A DNA stretch of 64,000 bases from Albimonas pacifica (lineage in GTDB: Bacteria; Pseudomonadota; Alphaproteobacteria; Rhodobacterales; Rhodobacteraceae). The position numbers were made by a program, and so were the translations under genes. This document shows positions 8,044 to 16,319 of this stretch, piece after piece (position 1 is the stretch's first letter; each line of letters begins with the position of its first letter). Under the pieces are notes generated by a model. The model saw only the letters and a program-made list of their open reading frames with translations. It had not been told where the DNA came from and searched no databases. The stretch lies in the NCBI RefSeq assembly GCF_900113695.1, contig NZ_FOQH01000009.1:77120-141119 (forward strand), given 5' to 3'.

Positions 8044-8706
8044 CTACCCGTCGAGGAAGGCGCGCACCTGGCCGAAGACGTCCTCGAACATCTCGGTCGT
8101 CAGCACGCCGGTGTTGGTGTTGTAGCGCGAGCAGTGGTAGCTGTCGAAGACCGTCAGCCGCCCCACCTCGTGGCGTGCGGCATGGCCGAAGGGATGGTCC
8201 TTCAGCTTCGCCCCCAGCGCGCGGATCACGCTGTCATGGCTGATCCGCCCCAGGCAGACGATCGCCCGCAGCCCCTCCAGCGCCCCGATGCGCGACGCGA
8301 GGAACCGCCGGCAGGTGTTGATCTCCGCCCCCACCGGCTTGTTCTGCGGCGGCACGCAGCGCACGGCGTTGGTCACCATCGCCCCGTGCAGCGCGAGCCC
8401 GTCGTCGGGCGAGGCCTGGAATTCCCCGGAGGTGAAGCCGAACCTGCCGAGCGTGGCGTAGAGCAGCCCGCCCGCGAAATCGCCGGTGAACGGCCGTCCG
8501 GTGCGGTTGGCGCCCGAGACGCCGGGCGCCAGCCCCACCACCAGCAGGCCGGCCCCAGGGTCGCCGAAGCTCGCCACCGCGCCGTTGAACCAGTCGGGTT
8601 CGCGGGCGCGGACCTCCTCGCGATAGGCGACGAGACGGGGGCAGAGGGCGCAGTCGGCCGGCGCCTCGGGCGGCGCGGGCGGCAACGCTTGGGCGCTTCG
8701 GCTCAT
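8044..8706 (-). CDS. Type-5 uracil-DNA glycosylase (UdgB-like)
   Basis: Base-excision repair enzyme that removes uracil and other deaminated bases. The 220 residues contain motif 1 GLAPGVSGANRTG (58-70), the FTGDFAGG segment, VTNAVRCVPPQNKP, and the C-terminal motif HCSRYNTNTG (191-200). Cys19, Cys22, Cys117 and Cys132 are placed to hold the family's [4Fe-4S] cluster. The motif-1 segment without the Asp/Glu of types 1 and 4 is why I favour type 5, whose members accept hypoxanthine and xanthine as well. Annotations often call this simply 'uracil-DNA glycosylase family'. It is a single gene, not obviously in an operon. Confidence 0.85.
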   Translation of the reverse strand: MSRSAQALPPAPPEAPADCALCPRLVAYREEVRAREPDWFNGAVASFGDPGAGLLVVGLAPGVSGANRTGRPFTGDFAGGLLYATLGRFGFTSGEFQASPDDGLALHGAMVTNAVRCVPPQNKPVGAEINTCRRFLASRIGALEGLRAIVCLGRISHDSVIRALGAKLKDHPFGHAARHEVGRLTVFDSYHCSRYNTNTGVLTTEMFEDVFGQVRAFLDG

Positions 8707-8827
8707 GGCGGGGGGATCCGTCGGCGAAGAGGGGCGGATCGCCGAGCGAGGCGGCGAAGGCGGAGGTCCCGCAACCGGCGCGGCCCGCGCCGGGGGGCGC
8801 GGGCCGCGAGCGGTTGCGGAGCGACGA

Positions 8828-9400
8828 TCAGGCGTCGTCTTCGGCGTCGACCGTGTCGGGCGCGCGCACCGGGCGGGGCGGACGGCCGATGATCTCCTTG
8901 AGCTCGTCGAGCTCGATGAAGTTGTCGGCCTGCCGGCGCAGGTCGTCGGCGATCATCGGCGGGCTGGTGCGGATGGTCGAGACCACCGAGACCCGGACCG
9001 CCTTGCGCTGGATGCCGGCCACCAGCGGGCGGAAGTCGCCGTCGCCGGAGAACAGCACCATGTGGTCGATGCGGTCGGCCATCTCCATGGCGTCGACCGC
9101 CAGCTCGATGTCCATGTTGCCCTTGATCTTGCGGCGGCCGGTGGAGTCGGTGAACTCCTTCGCCGGCTTGGTGACCATGGTGAAGCCGTTGTAGTCGAGC
9201 CAGTCGACCAGCGGGCGGATCGGCGAATACTCCTGATCCTCCACCAGGGCGGTGTAATAGAACGCCCTCACCAGCTTGCAGCGACGCATGAACTCGTTAC
9301 GCAGAAGCTTGTAGTCGATGTCGAAGCCCAGGGCTTTCGCGGCGGCGTAGAGGTTTGACCCGTCAATGAAGAGGGCCAGACGTTCGTCACGGTAGAACAT
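8828..9400 (-). CDS. NYN-domain (LabA/DUF88) putative ribonuclease
   Basis: A 190-residue protein with a PIN-like NYN fold. Acidic catalytic-type positions are seen in LALFIDGSNLYAAAK (near the N-terminus), NMDIELAVDAM and LFSGDGDFRPLV. Families of this type cleave RNA or are inferred to; the substrate is unknown. The start at 9400 is set by GAAGGAGA five bases upstream of the ATG. A longer frame reaches 9511 but does not look coding. The acidic C-terminal tail is typical of the rhodobacterial members. It is divergent from rpoZ, an arrangement I recall in other Rhodobacterales. Confidence 0.85.
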   Translation of the reverse strand: MFYRDERLALFIDGSNLYAAAKALGFDIDYKLLRNEFMRRCKLVRAFYYTALVEDQEYSPIRPLVDWLDYNGFTMVTKPAKEFTDSTGRRKIKGNMDIELAVDAMEMADRIDHMVLFSGDGDFRPLVAGIQRKAVRVSVVSTIRTSPPMIADDLRRQADNFIELDELKEIIGRPPRPVRAPDTVDAEDDA

Positions 9401-9955
9401 GCAATCTCCTTCGCCGCGAACCGCGTGCCTGACAATTTCTCCGCCCTCAGCAGGGCGAATCGGTTCCGGCGCGTCGTGCGGAGCCTTTCGCCAAGCCAGA
9501 GAAGGATGCAACCATCGCGCGGCCGAAATCGACCGTCTTTGAAGCCCGGGAAGTGCGATTCACGCCAAAGCGTGCATTTTTGATCCGCGTCGACGGCGGT
9601 TCGACGGGCGGTTTCGTCTCGAATTGTTAACCATTGGGGCAAATTCGCGGCGAAACCGCGTCCACCTTCTCGGCAGGGGCGCAAGATTACCTGTTGGGCG
9701 CCCCATTATTCGGCGCCGACGGCGATCCGTCACGAAAAAGTTGAGAAAATCGCTCGGCCGCATCGGAAACGCCTTGACGCGGGAGCGCGCGCGCGGGCGA
9801 GGTGGGGCGCGCGTCGCCGGAGTCCGCGCAGCGACGCCCCGCCGCGGGGCGCGCGCCGCTCGACGCGTCGAATTCGCACCGTGCGCGCCCTTGCGCATCG
9901 TCTCGGCAAGGCATACTAAGGCGGTTCTCCCGAAACGCCTGCCGGAGACGACTTC
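9401..9955. other. Intergenic stretch between NYN gene and rpoZ
   Basis: 555 bases separating divergent genes, partly lower in GC (about 9440-9780). I find no protein gene here; folK, which I recall near rpoZ in relatives, is absent. Contents: TTAACCAT (9627-9634), an exact CtrA-type half-site without a second half, and the rpoZ promoter candidate at 9891-9919. Confidence 0.55.
9891..9919 (+). promoter_or_regulatory. Candidate rpoZ-rel promoter
   Basis: TTGCGC (9891-9896), a 17-base spacer and TACTAA (9914-9919), with the rpoZ ATG 36 bases further on. Spacing and -35 match the pattern seen upstream of cckA. Confidence 0.55.
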
Positions 9956-10315
9956 ATGGCCCGCGTCACCGTCGAGGATTGCGTCGACAAGGTTCCCAAC
10001 CGGTTCGATCTGGTTATGCTCGCCGCCCATCGTGCGCGCGAGATCTCGACCGGCGCCGAGATCACCATCGACCGCGACAACGACAAGAACCCGGTCGTCG
10101 CGCTGCGCGAGATCGCCGACCAGACCCTGACCCCCGACGACCTCGAGGAAGGGCTGATCCAGTCGCATCAGCGTCATATCGAGGTCGACGAGCCCGAGGA
10201 CGACGAGATGGCGCTCCTGATGGGCGGCGGCGAGGTCGACGCGCCCGTCGACGACGTCTCGGAGGAGCAGCTGCTCCGCGCCCTGATGGCCGAGCAGGCG
10301 GAAAACAAGGGCTGA
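9956..10315 (+). CDS. rpoZ: RNA polymerase omega subunit
   Basis: A 119-residue omega subunit that helps assemble and stabilise RNA polymerase. The hallmark N-terminus [19 protein letters not shown] and the [17 protein letters not shown] region are present. The C-terminal half is acidic, as usual in alphaproteobacteria. It is the first gene before rel, and omega is part of the (p)ppGpp site of RNA polymerase in many bacteria, so the pairing is functionally sensible. A hairpin lies between the two genes. Confidence 0.95.
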   Translation: MARVTVEDCVDKVPNRFDLVMLAAHRAREISTGAEITIDRDNDKNPVVALREIADQTLTPDDLEEGLIQSHQRHIEVDEPEDDEMALLMGGGEVDAPVDDVSEEQLLRALMAEQAENKG

Positions 10316-10330
10316 GGTCGAGAGGATCCC

Positions 10331-10352
10331 CCGCCCCGGGCGACCGGGGCGG
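10331..10352 (+). promoter_or_regulatory. Hairpin between rpoZ and rel
   Basis: Nine-bp perfect stem (10331-10339 with 10344-10352) closing a GCGA tetraloop, 15 bases after the rpoZ stop and just before the rel start region. No T-run follows, so it is more likely a transcript-stability or translation-tuning hairpin than a terminator. Confidence 0.45.
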
Positions 10353-10370
10353 CGCATGGGGGAGGACGAT

Positions 10371-12665
10371 GTGGGCGACGGCTTCATCCGACAGTTCGAA
10401 CTCGTCGAGAGGGTCCAGGCCTACAACCCCAACACGGACGAAGGTCTGCTGAACGCAGCCTACGTCTTCGGCGCAAAGGCGCACGCCCCCCAGAAACGCG
10501 CCAACGGAGAGCCCTACTGGGGCCACCCCGTCGCGGTCGCCGGCATCCTGACCGAGCTGAAGCTCGACGACGCCACCATCGCGACCGCGCTCCTCCACGA
10601 CACGATCGAGGACTGCCCGGGCGTCACCTACGGGACCATCGCCGAGCATTTCGGCGACGAGATCGCGGAGCTCGTCGACGGCGTCACCAAGATCTCCAAG
10701 CTCAAGCTCTCCTCGAAGGAGACCGAGCAGGCCGAGAACCTGCGCAAGCTGCTGATGGCGATGTCCAAGGACGTGCGCGTCCTGCTGGTCAAGCTCGCCG
10801 ACCGGCTGCACAACATGCGCACCATCCAGTTCCTCAAGCCCGAGAAGCAGGAGCGCAAGGCTCGCGAGACCATGGAGATCTATGCGCCGCTCGCCGGGCG
10901 CATGGGCATCCAGTCGCTGCGCGACGAGCTCGAGGACCTCTCCTTCCAGGTGCTGAACCCGCGCGCGCGGGATTCGATCATCCGCCGCTTCGGCCAGCTG
11001 AAGCGCGAATCCGGCGACGTGATCCCCCAGATCCTCGAGGATCTGCAGATCGTCCTCGCCCAGGAAGGCATCGAGGCCGAGGTTTCCGGCCGCGAGAAAC
11101 GCCCCTACGCCATCTGGCGGAAGATGGAGGAGAAGGGGCAGGAGTTCTCGCGCCTCTCCGACATCTACGGGTTCCGACTGATCTGCCGGACGGAGTCCGA
11201 CTGCTACCGCGCGCTGGGCGCCGTGCACCGGCGCTGGAAGACGGTGCCGGGGCGGTTCAAGGACTACATCTCGACGCCCAAGACCAACGGCTACCGCTCG
11301 ATCCACACCACGGTGTCGGGGCGCAACGCCAAGCGGGTCGAGGTGCAGATCCGCACCCGCGAGATGCACGAGGTCGCCGAGACCGGCGTCGCCGCGCACT
11401 GGGCCTACAAGGACGGGCAGCGGGGCGAGAACCGCTTCACCGCCGACCCGTTCGCCTGGCTCCGCCAGCTGACCGACGATTTCAAGAGCGCCGAGAAGCC
11501 CGACGAGTTCCTCGAGCACGTGAAGCTCGACATGTTCCAGGACCAGGTGTTCTGCTTCACCCCGAAAGGCAGGGTCGTCACCCTGCCCCGGGGGGCCACG
11601 CCGATCGACTTCGCCTACAACATCCACACCCGCATCGGGGACAGCTGCGTCGGCGCCAAGATCGACGGGCGGCGCGCGCCGCTCTCGACCCGGCTGCGCA
11701 ACGGCCAGACGGTGGAGATCATCCGCGCCGAGGCCCAGCGCCCCCAGCCGGTGTGGGAGGAGATCGCCGTCACCGGCCGCGCCAAGCAGGCGATCCGCCG
11801 GGCGCTGCGCGCCGAGCGGCGCGAGGCCGACGTGCGCATCGGCCGGGGCATCGTGCAGTCGGCCTTCGAGCGCGCCTCCAAGACGATGACCCGCAAGGCG
11901 CTGGCGCTGGCGGCCGAGAAGCTCAACCACGACGGGCCCGACGACCTGCTGCAGGCGGTGGGGGCGGCCGAGGTCTCGGCGACCCAGATCCTGACCGCGC
12001 TGTTCGGGCGAGAGGGCGACTTCGACGCGCCCCTGCGCCCCGCGGCGCCGGGCGACAGCTCCCGCCTGCCGGTGACGGGCGTGTCGCGCGCGCGCAAGGT
12101 CAAGTTCGGGGAGTGCTGCCAGCCCGTCCCCGGCGACCGCATCGTGGGCATCGCCGAGAAGGGCAAGGGCGTGACGGTCCACGCCATCGACTGCCCCGTC
12201 CTCGCCGACTACGAGGAGACGCCCGAGGCCTGGGTCGACCTGCGCTGGGACCCCGAGACCGCCTGGACCCAGCCCCACCAGACCTCGCTGACCGTGACCT
12301 TCGCCAACCAGACCGGGGCGCTGGCGCGCGTGTGCACGGTGATCGCGGAGCTCAACGCCGACATCGCCCACCTGGAGCTGATCGAGCGCAAGCCCGACTT
12401 CTATCGCGCGCGCATCGACCTCGAGGTGCGCGACGTCAAGCACGTCTCCCAGGTGGTGACGATGCTCAACGCCCAGACCATGGTCCACGAGGCCGCCCGC
12501 CTGACCCCGGGCGCAGGCGCGCCCGCCAGCCGTCCCGCCCCCCTGCCCGCCGGTCCGGTGGTGCGCATGGCCGGGCGCGAGGACGGGCTCGGCGCCGAGC
12601 CCTCGGGCGCGCGCACGCCGGGGTCCGCCCGCGGGCGGGCCGGCGCGCCCGCCGGGGGCGGCTGA
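10371..12665 (+). CDS. rel: Bifunctional (p)ppGpp synthetase/hydrolase Rel (RSH)
   Basis: Makes and degrades the stringent-response alarmone (p)ppGpp. Domain order: HD hydrolase with HPVAVAG, LLHDTIED and KLADRLHNMRT, all metal positions intact; synthetase with SDIYGFRLI, GRFKDYISTPKTNGYRSIHT and EVQIRTREMHEVAE; TGS domain from about residue 390; a Cys-containing zinc-finger-like segment (FGECCQPVPGDRIVGI); and a C-terminal ACT domain (SLTVTFANQTGALARV). A Pro/Ala/Gly-rich tail of about 60 residues follows, longer than usual. An upstream in-frame ATG exists at 10356, but it lacks a ribosome site. The GTG at 10371 has GGAGG five bases before it, so I chose it. Confidence 0.92.
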   Translation: MGDGFIRQFELVERVQAYNPNTDEGLLNAAYVFGAKAHAPQKRANGEPYWGHPVAVAGILTELKLDDATIATALLHDTIEDCPGVTYGTIAEHFGDEIAELVDGVTKISKLKLSSKETEQAENLRKLLMAMSKDVRVLLVKLADRLHNMRTIQFLKPEKQERKARETMEIYAPLAGRMGIQSLRDELEDLSFQVLNPRARDSIIRRFGQLKRESGDVIPQILEDLQIVLAQEGIEAEVSGREKRPYAIWRKMEEKGQEFSRLSDIYGFRLICRTESDCYRALGAVHRRWKTVPGRFKDYISTPKTNGYRSIHTTVSGRNAKRVEVQIRTREMHEVAETGVAAHWAYKDGQRGENRFTADPFAWLRQLTDDFKSAEKPDEFLEHVKLDMFQDQVFCFTPKGRVVTLPRGATPIDFAYNIHTRIGDSCVGAKIDGRRAPLSTRLRNGQTVEIIRAEAQRPQPVWEEIAVTGRAKQAIRRALRAERREADVRIGRGIVQSAFERASKTMTRKALALAAEKLNHDGPDDLLQAVGAAEVSATQILTALFGREGDFDAPLRPAAPGDSSRLPVTGVSRARKVKFGECCQPVPGDRIVGIAEKGKGVTVHAIDCPVLADYEETPEAWVDLRWDPETAWTQPHQTSLTVTFANQTGALARVCTVIAELNADIAHLELIERKPDFYRARIDLEVRDVKHVSQVVTMLNAQTMVHEAARLTPGAGAPASRPAPLPAGPVVRMAGREDGLGAEPSGARTPGSARGRAGAPAGGG

Positions 12666-12669
12666 CTCC

Positions 12670-13296
12670 ATGTTCCGCCGCCGCGACCCTCTTCCCTTTC
12701 GCGACCGGTTCCGGGAATTCCTGTCCCCCCGCAAGGGCTGGCAGCGGGGATACCGCTACCTGGGCAAGCGCATGCAGCGGCTGCCCGACACGCCGCACCG
12801 CATCGCGCTGGGCTTCGCCTGCGGGGTCTTCGCCTCGTTCACCCCGTTCTTCGGCTTCCATTTCGTGATCGCCGCGGCGCTCGCCTTCGCGCTGCGCGCG
12901 AACGTGCTGGCCTCGGCCACGGGCACCTTCGTGGGCAACCCGCTGACCTTCCCGGTGATCGCCGGCGCCTCGTTCTGGATGGGGCGCAAGATCACCGGCA
13001 TCCACTTCGCCGAGCCCTACCACGGCTGGACCTTCGGCTGGCTGTGGGACAACCTCGACGCGATCTTCGTGCCCTATCTGGTGGGGGGCGTGCTGCCGGG
13101 GCTGGCGGGCTCGGTCGCCTTCTACCTGGTGCTGCGCCCGATGATCGCCGCCTATCAGAACCGCCGTCGCTCGAAGCTGATGGCCGTCGCCAAGGAGCGG
13201 GTGCGCCAGGCCCACGAGCGGCGCCGTGCGGCGAAGGAGGCCAAGCAGGCCGCCAAGGCCTCGCCGATCCGCCGCGCCGGCGATCCGGCGAGCTGA
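12670..13296 (+). CDS. DUF2062 membrane protein
   Basis: A 208-residue inner-membrane protein of the DUF2062 family, starting four bases after rel. Signature region: [24 protein letters not shown], running into [22 protein letters not shown], a second hydrophobic stretch and VGNPLTFP. A further membrane pair lies near 135-160. The C-terminal 60 residues are strongly basic (many Arg/Lys/Ala) and likely cytoplasmic. Function is unknown; in relatives it sits in this same rel-pdxJ neighbourhood, which suggests co-transcription rather than a known shared task. Confidence 0.85.
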   Translation: MFRRRDPLPFRDRFREFLSPRKGWQRGYRYLGKRMQRLPDTPHRIALGFACGVFASFTPFFGFHFVIAAALAFALRANVLASATGTFVGNPLTFPVIAGASFWMGRKITGIHFAEPYHGWTFGWLWDNLDAIFVPYLVGGVLPGLAGSVAFYLVLRPMIAAYQNRRRSKLMAVAKERVRQAHERRRAAKEAKQAAKASPIRRAGDPAS

Positions 13297-13451
13297 GCCG
13301 CGCCGTCCCTCCGGCGAGGACCTGCCCGACGATCCGCGGAGAGGGCGCCGAGGCGCGCTCTGGTCGCGCCTGGAGGCCGCCTGGCGTCAAGACAACCTCG
13401 CCGCGGGCGCCTATGCTGCCCGCGACCGACTCTGCGAAAAGGACCCGCGCG

Positions 13452-14234
13452 ATGACCCTGGCGAAGCCTCTCGGCCGACTGCGGCTGGGCGTGAACATCG
13501 ACCACGTCGCCACCATCCGCAACGCCCGCGGCGGCGCGCATCCCGACCCGATCAAGGCCGCCAAGATCGCCGAGGCCGCGGGCTGCGACGGCATCACCGC
13601 GCACCTGCGCGAGGATCGCCGCCACATCACCGACCCCGACATCGAGGCGCTGATGGGCGCCCTGTCGGTGCCGCTGAACTTCGAGATGGCCGCCACCGAC
13701 GAGATGCAGGCGATCGCCCTGCGCCACCGCCCCCATGCCGTCTGCATCGTGCCCGAGAAGCGGGAGGAGCGCACGACCGAGGGCGGGCTCGAGGTGGCGA
13801 AGGAGGAGAACCGGCTCGCCCATTTCATCGCGCCCCTGCGCGAGGCGGGCTGCCGCGTCTCGATCTTCATCGCCGCCGACCGCCGCCAGATCGAGGCCGC
13901 CGCGCGCATCGGCGCCCCGGTCATCGAGCTGCACACCGGCGCCTATACCGACGCCCATAACGAGGGCCGCTTCGACGAGCGCGACGTCGAGCTCGAGCGT
14001 CTGCGCGAGATGGCCGCCTTCGCCCATTCCATCGGCCTCGAGGTCCATGCCGGCCACGGCCTGACCTACGACACGGTCAAGCCCGTCGCCGCCTTCCCGG
14101 AGGTGATGGAGCTCAACATCGGCCATTATCTCATTGGCGAGGCGATCTTCTCGGGCCTCGACAGCGCCATCCGGCGGATGCGGGCGCTGATGGACCAGGC
14201 CCGGCAGGAGGCGTTCGGCGAAGGGGCGGCGTAG
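13452..14234 (+). CDS. pdxJ: Pyridoxine 5'-phosphate synthase
   Basis: Last step of DXP-dependent vitamin B6 synthesis: condenses 3-amino-2-oxopropyl phosphate with 1-deoxyxylulose 5-phosphate. The 260-residue TIM barrel shows [17 protein letters not shown] near the N-terminus, [16 protein letters not shown], a Glu-containing [10 protein letters not shown], and [10 protein letters not shown] and [12 protein letters not shown] with the catalytic His. The start is placed at the ATG beginning [10 protein letters not shown]; a longer open frame extends upstream but has no similarity. Its partner pdxA is also in this window at 53.7 kb. The TAG stop codon sits inside an inverted repeat shared with the convergent deaminase gene. 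Confidence 0.95.
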   Translation: MTLAKPLGRLRLGVNIDHVATIRNARGGAHPDPIKAAKIAEAAGCDGITAHLREDRRHITDPDIEALMGALSVPLNFEMAATDEMQAIALRHRPHAVCIVPEKREERTTEGGLEVAKEENRLAHFIAPLREAGCRVSIFIAADRRQIEAAARIGAPVIELHTGAYTDAHNEGRFDERDVELERLREMAAFAHSIGLEVHAGHGLTYDTVKPVAAFPEVMELNIGHYLIGEAIFSGLDSAIRRMRALMDQARQEAFGEGAA

Positions 14235-14296
14235 GGCGCATTTCAATGCGCCATCGGCGGGCGGAGGGCGGCAAGGCGCATTGAAATGCGCCCTAC
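14231..14296. terminator. Nested inverted repeat holding both convergent stop codons
   Basis: Arms 14231-14252 and 14275-14296 are perfect 22-base reverse complements with a 22-base loop. Each arm is itself a hairpin (GGCGCATT-TC-AATGCGCC). The TAG of pdxJ (14232-14234) and the TAG of the opposing deaminase (14293-14295) both fall within the arms at mirror positions. It looks like a pair of inverted REP-type palindromes acting as a bidirectional terminator. Confidence 0.75.
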
Positions 14297-15642
14297 CCCT
14301 CCGCCAGCCTGCGGGCGAGCCTGCGGTGCTTTTCGACCTCGGCCTCGAAGCCCTGCATGACGATGCGCCCCTCGCGGACCACGGCGCGGCCCTCGACATA
14401 GGTCTCGCGGGCCCTGGCGTCGGCGCAGAGGAGGAGGCCCGCCAGAGGATCCCAGCCGCCCGCCTGGGCGAGGCCGTCGGTGGCGAACACCGCGAAATCG
14501 GCGCGCTTTCCGACCGAGAGGGAGCCAAGGTCGTCCCGCCCCAATACCTGCGCGCCGCCCAGCGTCGCGATCTCCAGCGCCTCGCGCGCGCTCATCGCGT
14601 CGGCCCCGCGGGAGACGCGCTGCAGCAGCATCGCCTGCCGCGCCTCCGCCAGCAGGTCGCCGGAGTCGTTGGAGGCGGAGCCGTCGACCCCCAGCCCCAC
14701 CTTCACGCCCGCGTCGCGCATCGCGCGCACCGGGGCGATGCCGCTGCCGAGCCGGCAGTTGGAGCAGGGGCAGTGCGCGACGCCGGTCCCGGTGCGGGCG
14801 AAGAGCGCGATCTCGGAGGCGTCGAGCTTCACGCAGTGGGCGTGCCAGACGTCCTCGCCGACCCAGCCGAGCCCCTCGGCGAAATCGCCGGGGCGCTGGC
14901 CGAAGGTCGCCAGCGAATAGGCGATGTCCTCGTCGTTCTCGGCGAGATGCGTGTGCATCAGCACGCCCTTGTCGCGCGCGAGCAGCGCCGAATCCCGCAT
15001 CAGTCCCGGCGAGACCGAGAACGGCGAGCACGGCGCCACCCCCACCCGGATCAGCGCGCCGGGGCGGGCGTCGTGATGGGCGTCGATGACGCGGATGCAG
15101 TCCTCCAGGATCGCGGGCTCGTTCTCGCACAGCGCGTCGGGGGGCAGGCCGCCCACGCTCTCGCCCACCGACATCGAGCCGCGCATGGCGTGCAGGCGGA
15201 CGCCGAGGCGCAGGGCTGCGTCGATCTCGTCCTCCAGCCGCGCGCCATTGGGGAAGATGTAGAGGTGGTCGGAGGAGAGCGTGCAGCCCGCGAGCGCCAT
15301 CTCGGCCAGGCCGATGAGGGCGGAGGAGTGGATCTCCTCCGGGCCCATGCGGCTCCAGATCGGGTAGAGCGACTGCAGCCAGCCGAAGAGCAGCGCGTCC
15401 TGGCCGGCGGGGACGGCGCGGGTCAGGGTCTGGAACAGGTGGTGATGGGTGTTCACGAGGCCCGGGATCACCACGCAGCCGGAGACGTCGAGGATCTCGT
15501 CCGCCGCCGCGGGCAGGGTCGCGGTCGGCCCCACCGCCTCGATCACCCCGTCGCGGGCGAAGAGGCCGCCGTCCGCGATCTCGCGCCGCTCCCCGTCCAT
15601 CGTGGCCAGCACCCGCGCGTGGCGGAGGAGAAGCGTGCCCAT
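14293..15642 (-). CDS. 8-oxoguanine deaminase (amidohydrolase superfamily)
   Basis: Zinc/iron amidohydrolase of 449 residues that, in its characterised relatives, deaminates 8-oxoguanine to urate. The metal motif NTHHHLFQTLTRAVP, the segment FGWLQSLYPIWSRM, HTHLAENDED, HAHCVKLD and GLGVDGSASND supply the ligands and catalytic acid expected for the COG0402 deaminase group. The combination YPIWSRM and SDHLYIFPNGARLED resembles the 8-oxoguanine-specific members; guanine deaminase or a related aryl-deaminase is the alternative. Its ATG is two bases from the LysE gene's stop codon, so the two are one transcript. Product urate would feed the PuuD enzyme encoded further upstream on the same strand. 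Confidence 0.82.
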   Translation of the reverse strand: MGTLLLRHARVLATMDGERREIADGGLFARDGVIEAVGPTATLPAAADEILDVSGCVVIPGLVNTHHHLFQTLTRAVPAGQDALLFGWLQSLYPIWSRMGPEEIHSSALIGLAEMALAGCTLSSDHLYIFPNGARLEDEIDAALRLGVRLHAMRGSMSVGESVGGLPPDALCENEPAILEDCIRVIDAHHDARPGALIRVGVAPCSPFSVSPGLMRDSALLARDKGVLMHTHLAENDEDIAYSLATFGQRPGDFAEGLGWVGEDVWHAHCVKLDASEIALFARTGTGVAHCPCSNCRLGSGIAPVRAMRDAGVKVGLGVDGSASNDSGDLLAEARQAMLLQRVSRGADAMSAREALEIATLGGAQVLGRDDLGSLSVGKRADFAVFATDGLAQAGGWDPLAGLLLCADARARETYVEGRAVVREGRIVMQGFEAEVEKHRRLARRLAEG

Positions 15643-15644
15643 GC

Positions 15645-16289
15645 TCAGGCCCTCTGCATCGCGAGGCGGGCGGCGAGGGCGAGGAAGATCGTCCCCGTCG
15701 CCGCCTGCATCGCCTGGGTCATGCGGCGCGAGCGCGCCAGCGCCCGCCCGATGTGGCCCGCCGACAGGCCCACCGCGCCGTTGATCGCCATGCCCCCGAT
15801 CCCCAGCACCGCGCCGAAGACCAGGAACTGGGCGAGGATCGGCCCCGCCTCGGGCCGCACGAACTGGGGGACGAGGGCCAGCACGAAGATCCCCATCTTG
15901 GGGTTCAGCAGGTTCACCAGCAGACCCGCGCGAAACGCGGCCGCGGGCCGCATCGCCCGGGCCGCGGGGCCGCGGGCGAGCCCCTCGCCCCGCGCGAGTT
16001 CCCGGAAGGCGCCGAAGGCGAGCCAGACGAGATAGGCGACGCCGGCCCAGCGCACGACCTCGAAGGCGACCGGGTGGGCGGCCATCAGCGCGGCCAGCCC
16101 CACGCCCGCCGCCGTCGCATGCACGAGGCTTCCGGCCGAGATCCCCGCCGCCGCCGAGACCCCCGCCGCCGGCCCCGAGCGCGCCCCCTGCCCGAGGCAG
16201 AACAGCATGTCCGCCCCCGGCGTCAGGTTCAGGGCCAGCGCCACGGGCACGAAGAGGGCGAGGGTCTCGGGGGCGACGGGGAGGGGCAT
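15645..16289 (-). CDS. LysE/RhtB-family exporter
   Basis: A 214-residue inner-membrane protein with about six hydrophobic segments. The family phrase NLTPGADMLFCLGQGARSG sits in the first membrane region and LVNLLNPKMGIF in the fourth. These proteins export amino acids or small metabolites; the substrate here is unknown. Placement between puuD and the 8-oxoguanine deaminase suggests a link with purine or amino-acid overflow, which is inference only. A 30-base gap separates it from puuD. Confidence 0.88.
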   Translation of the reverse strand: MPLPVAPETLALFVPVALALNLTPGADMLFCLGQGARSGPAAGVSAAAGISAGSLVHATAAGVGLAALMAAHPVAFEVVRWAGVAYLVWLAFGAFRELARGEGLARGPAARAMRPAAAFRAGLLVNLLNPKMGIFVLALVPQFVRPEAGPILAQFLVFGAVLGIGGMAINGAVGLSAGHIGRALARSRRMTQAMQAATGTIFLALAARLAMQRA

Positions 16290-16319
16290 GGCGGGCTCCG
16301 GGCTGCGGTCGGCTCCCGC

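Noticed and set aside
9401-9955. Possible folK or other small gene upstream of rpoZ
   Set aside because: No frame here has a family signature or a start with a ribosome site; the region is better read as regulatory.
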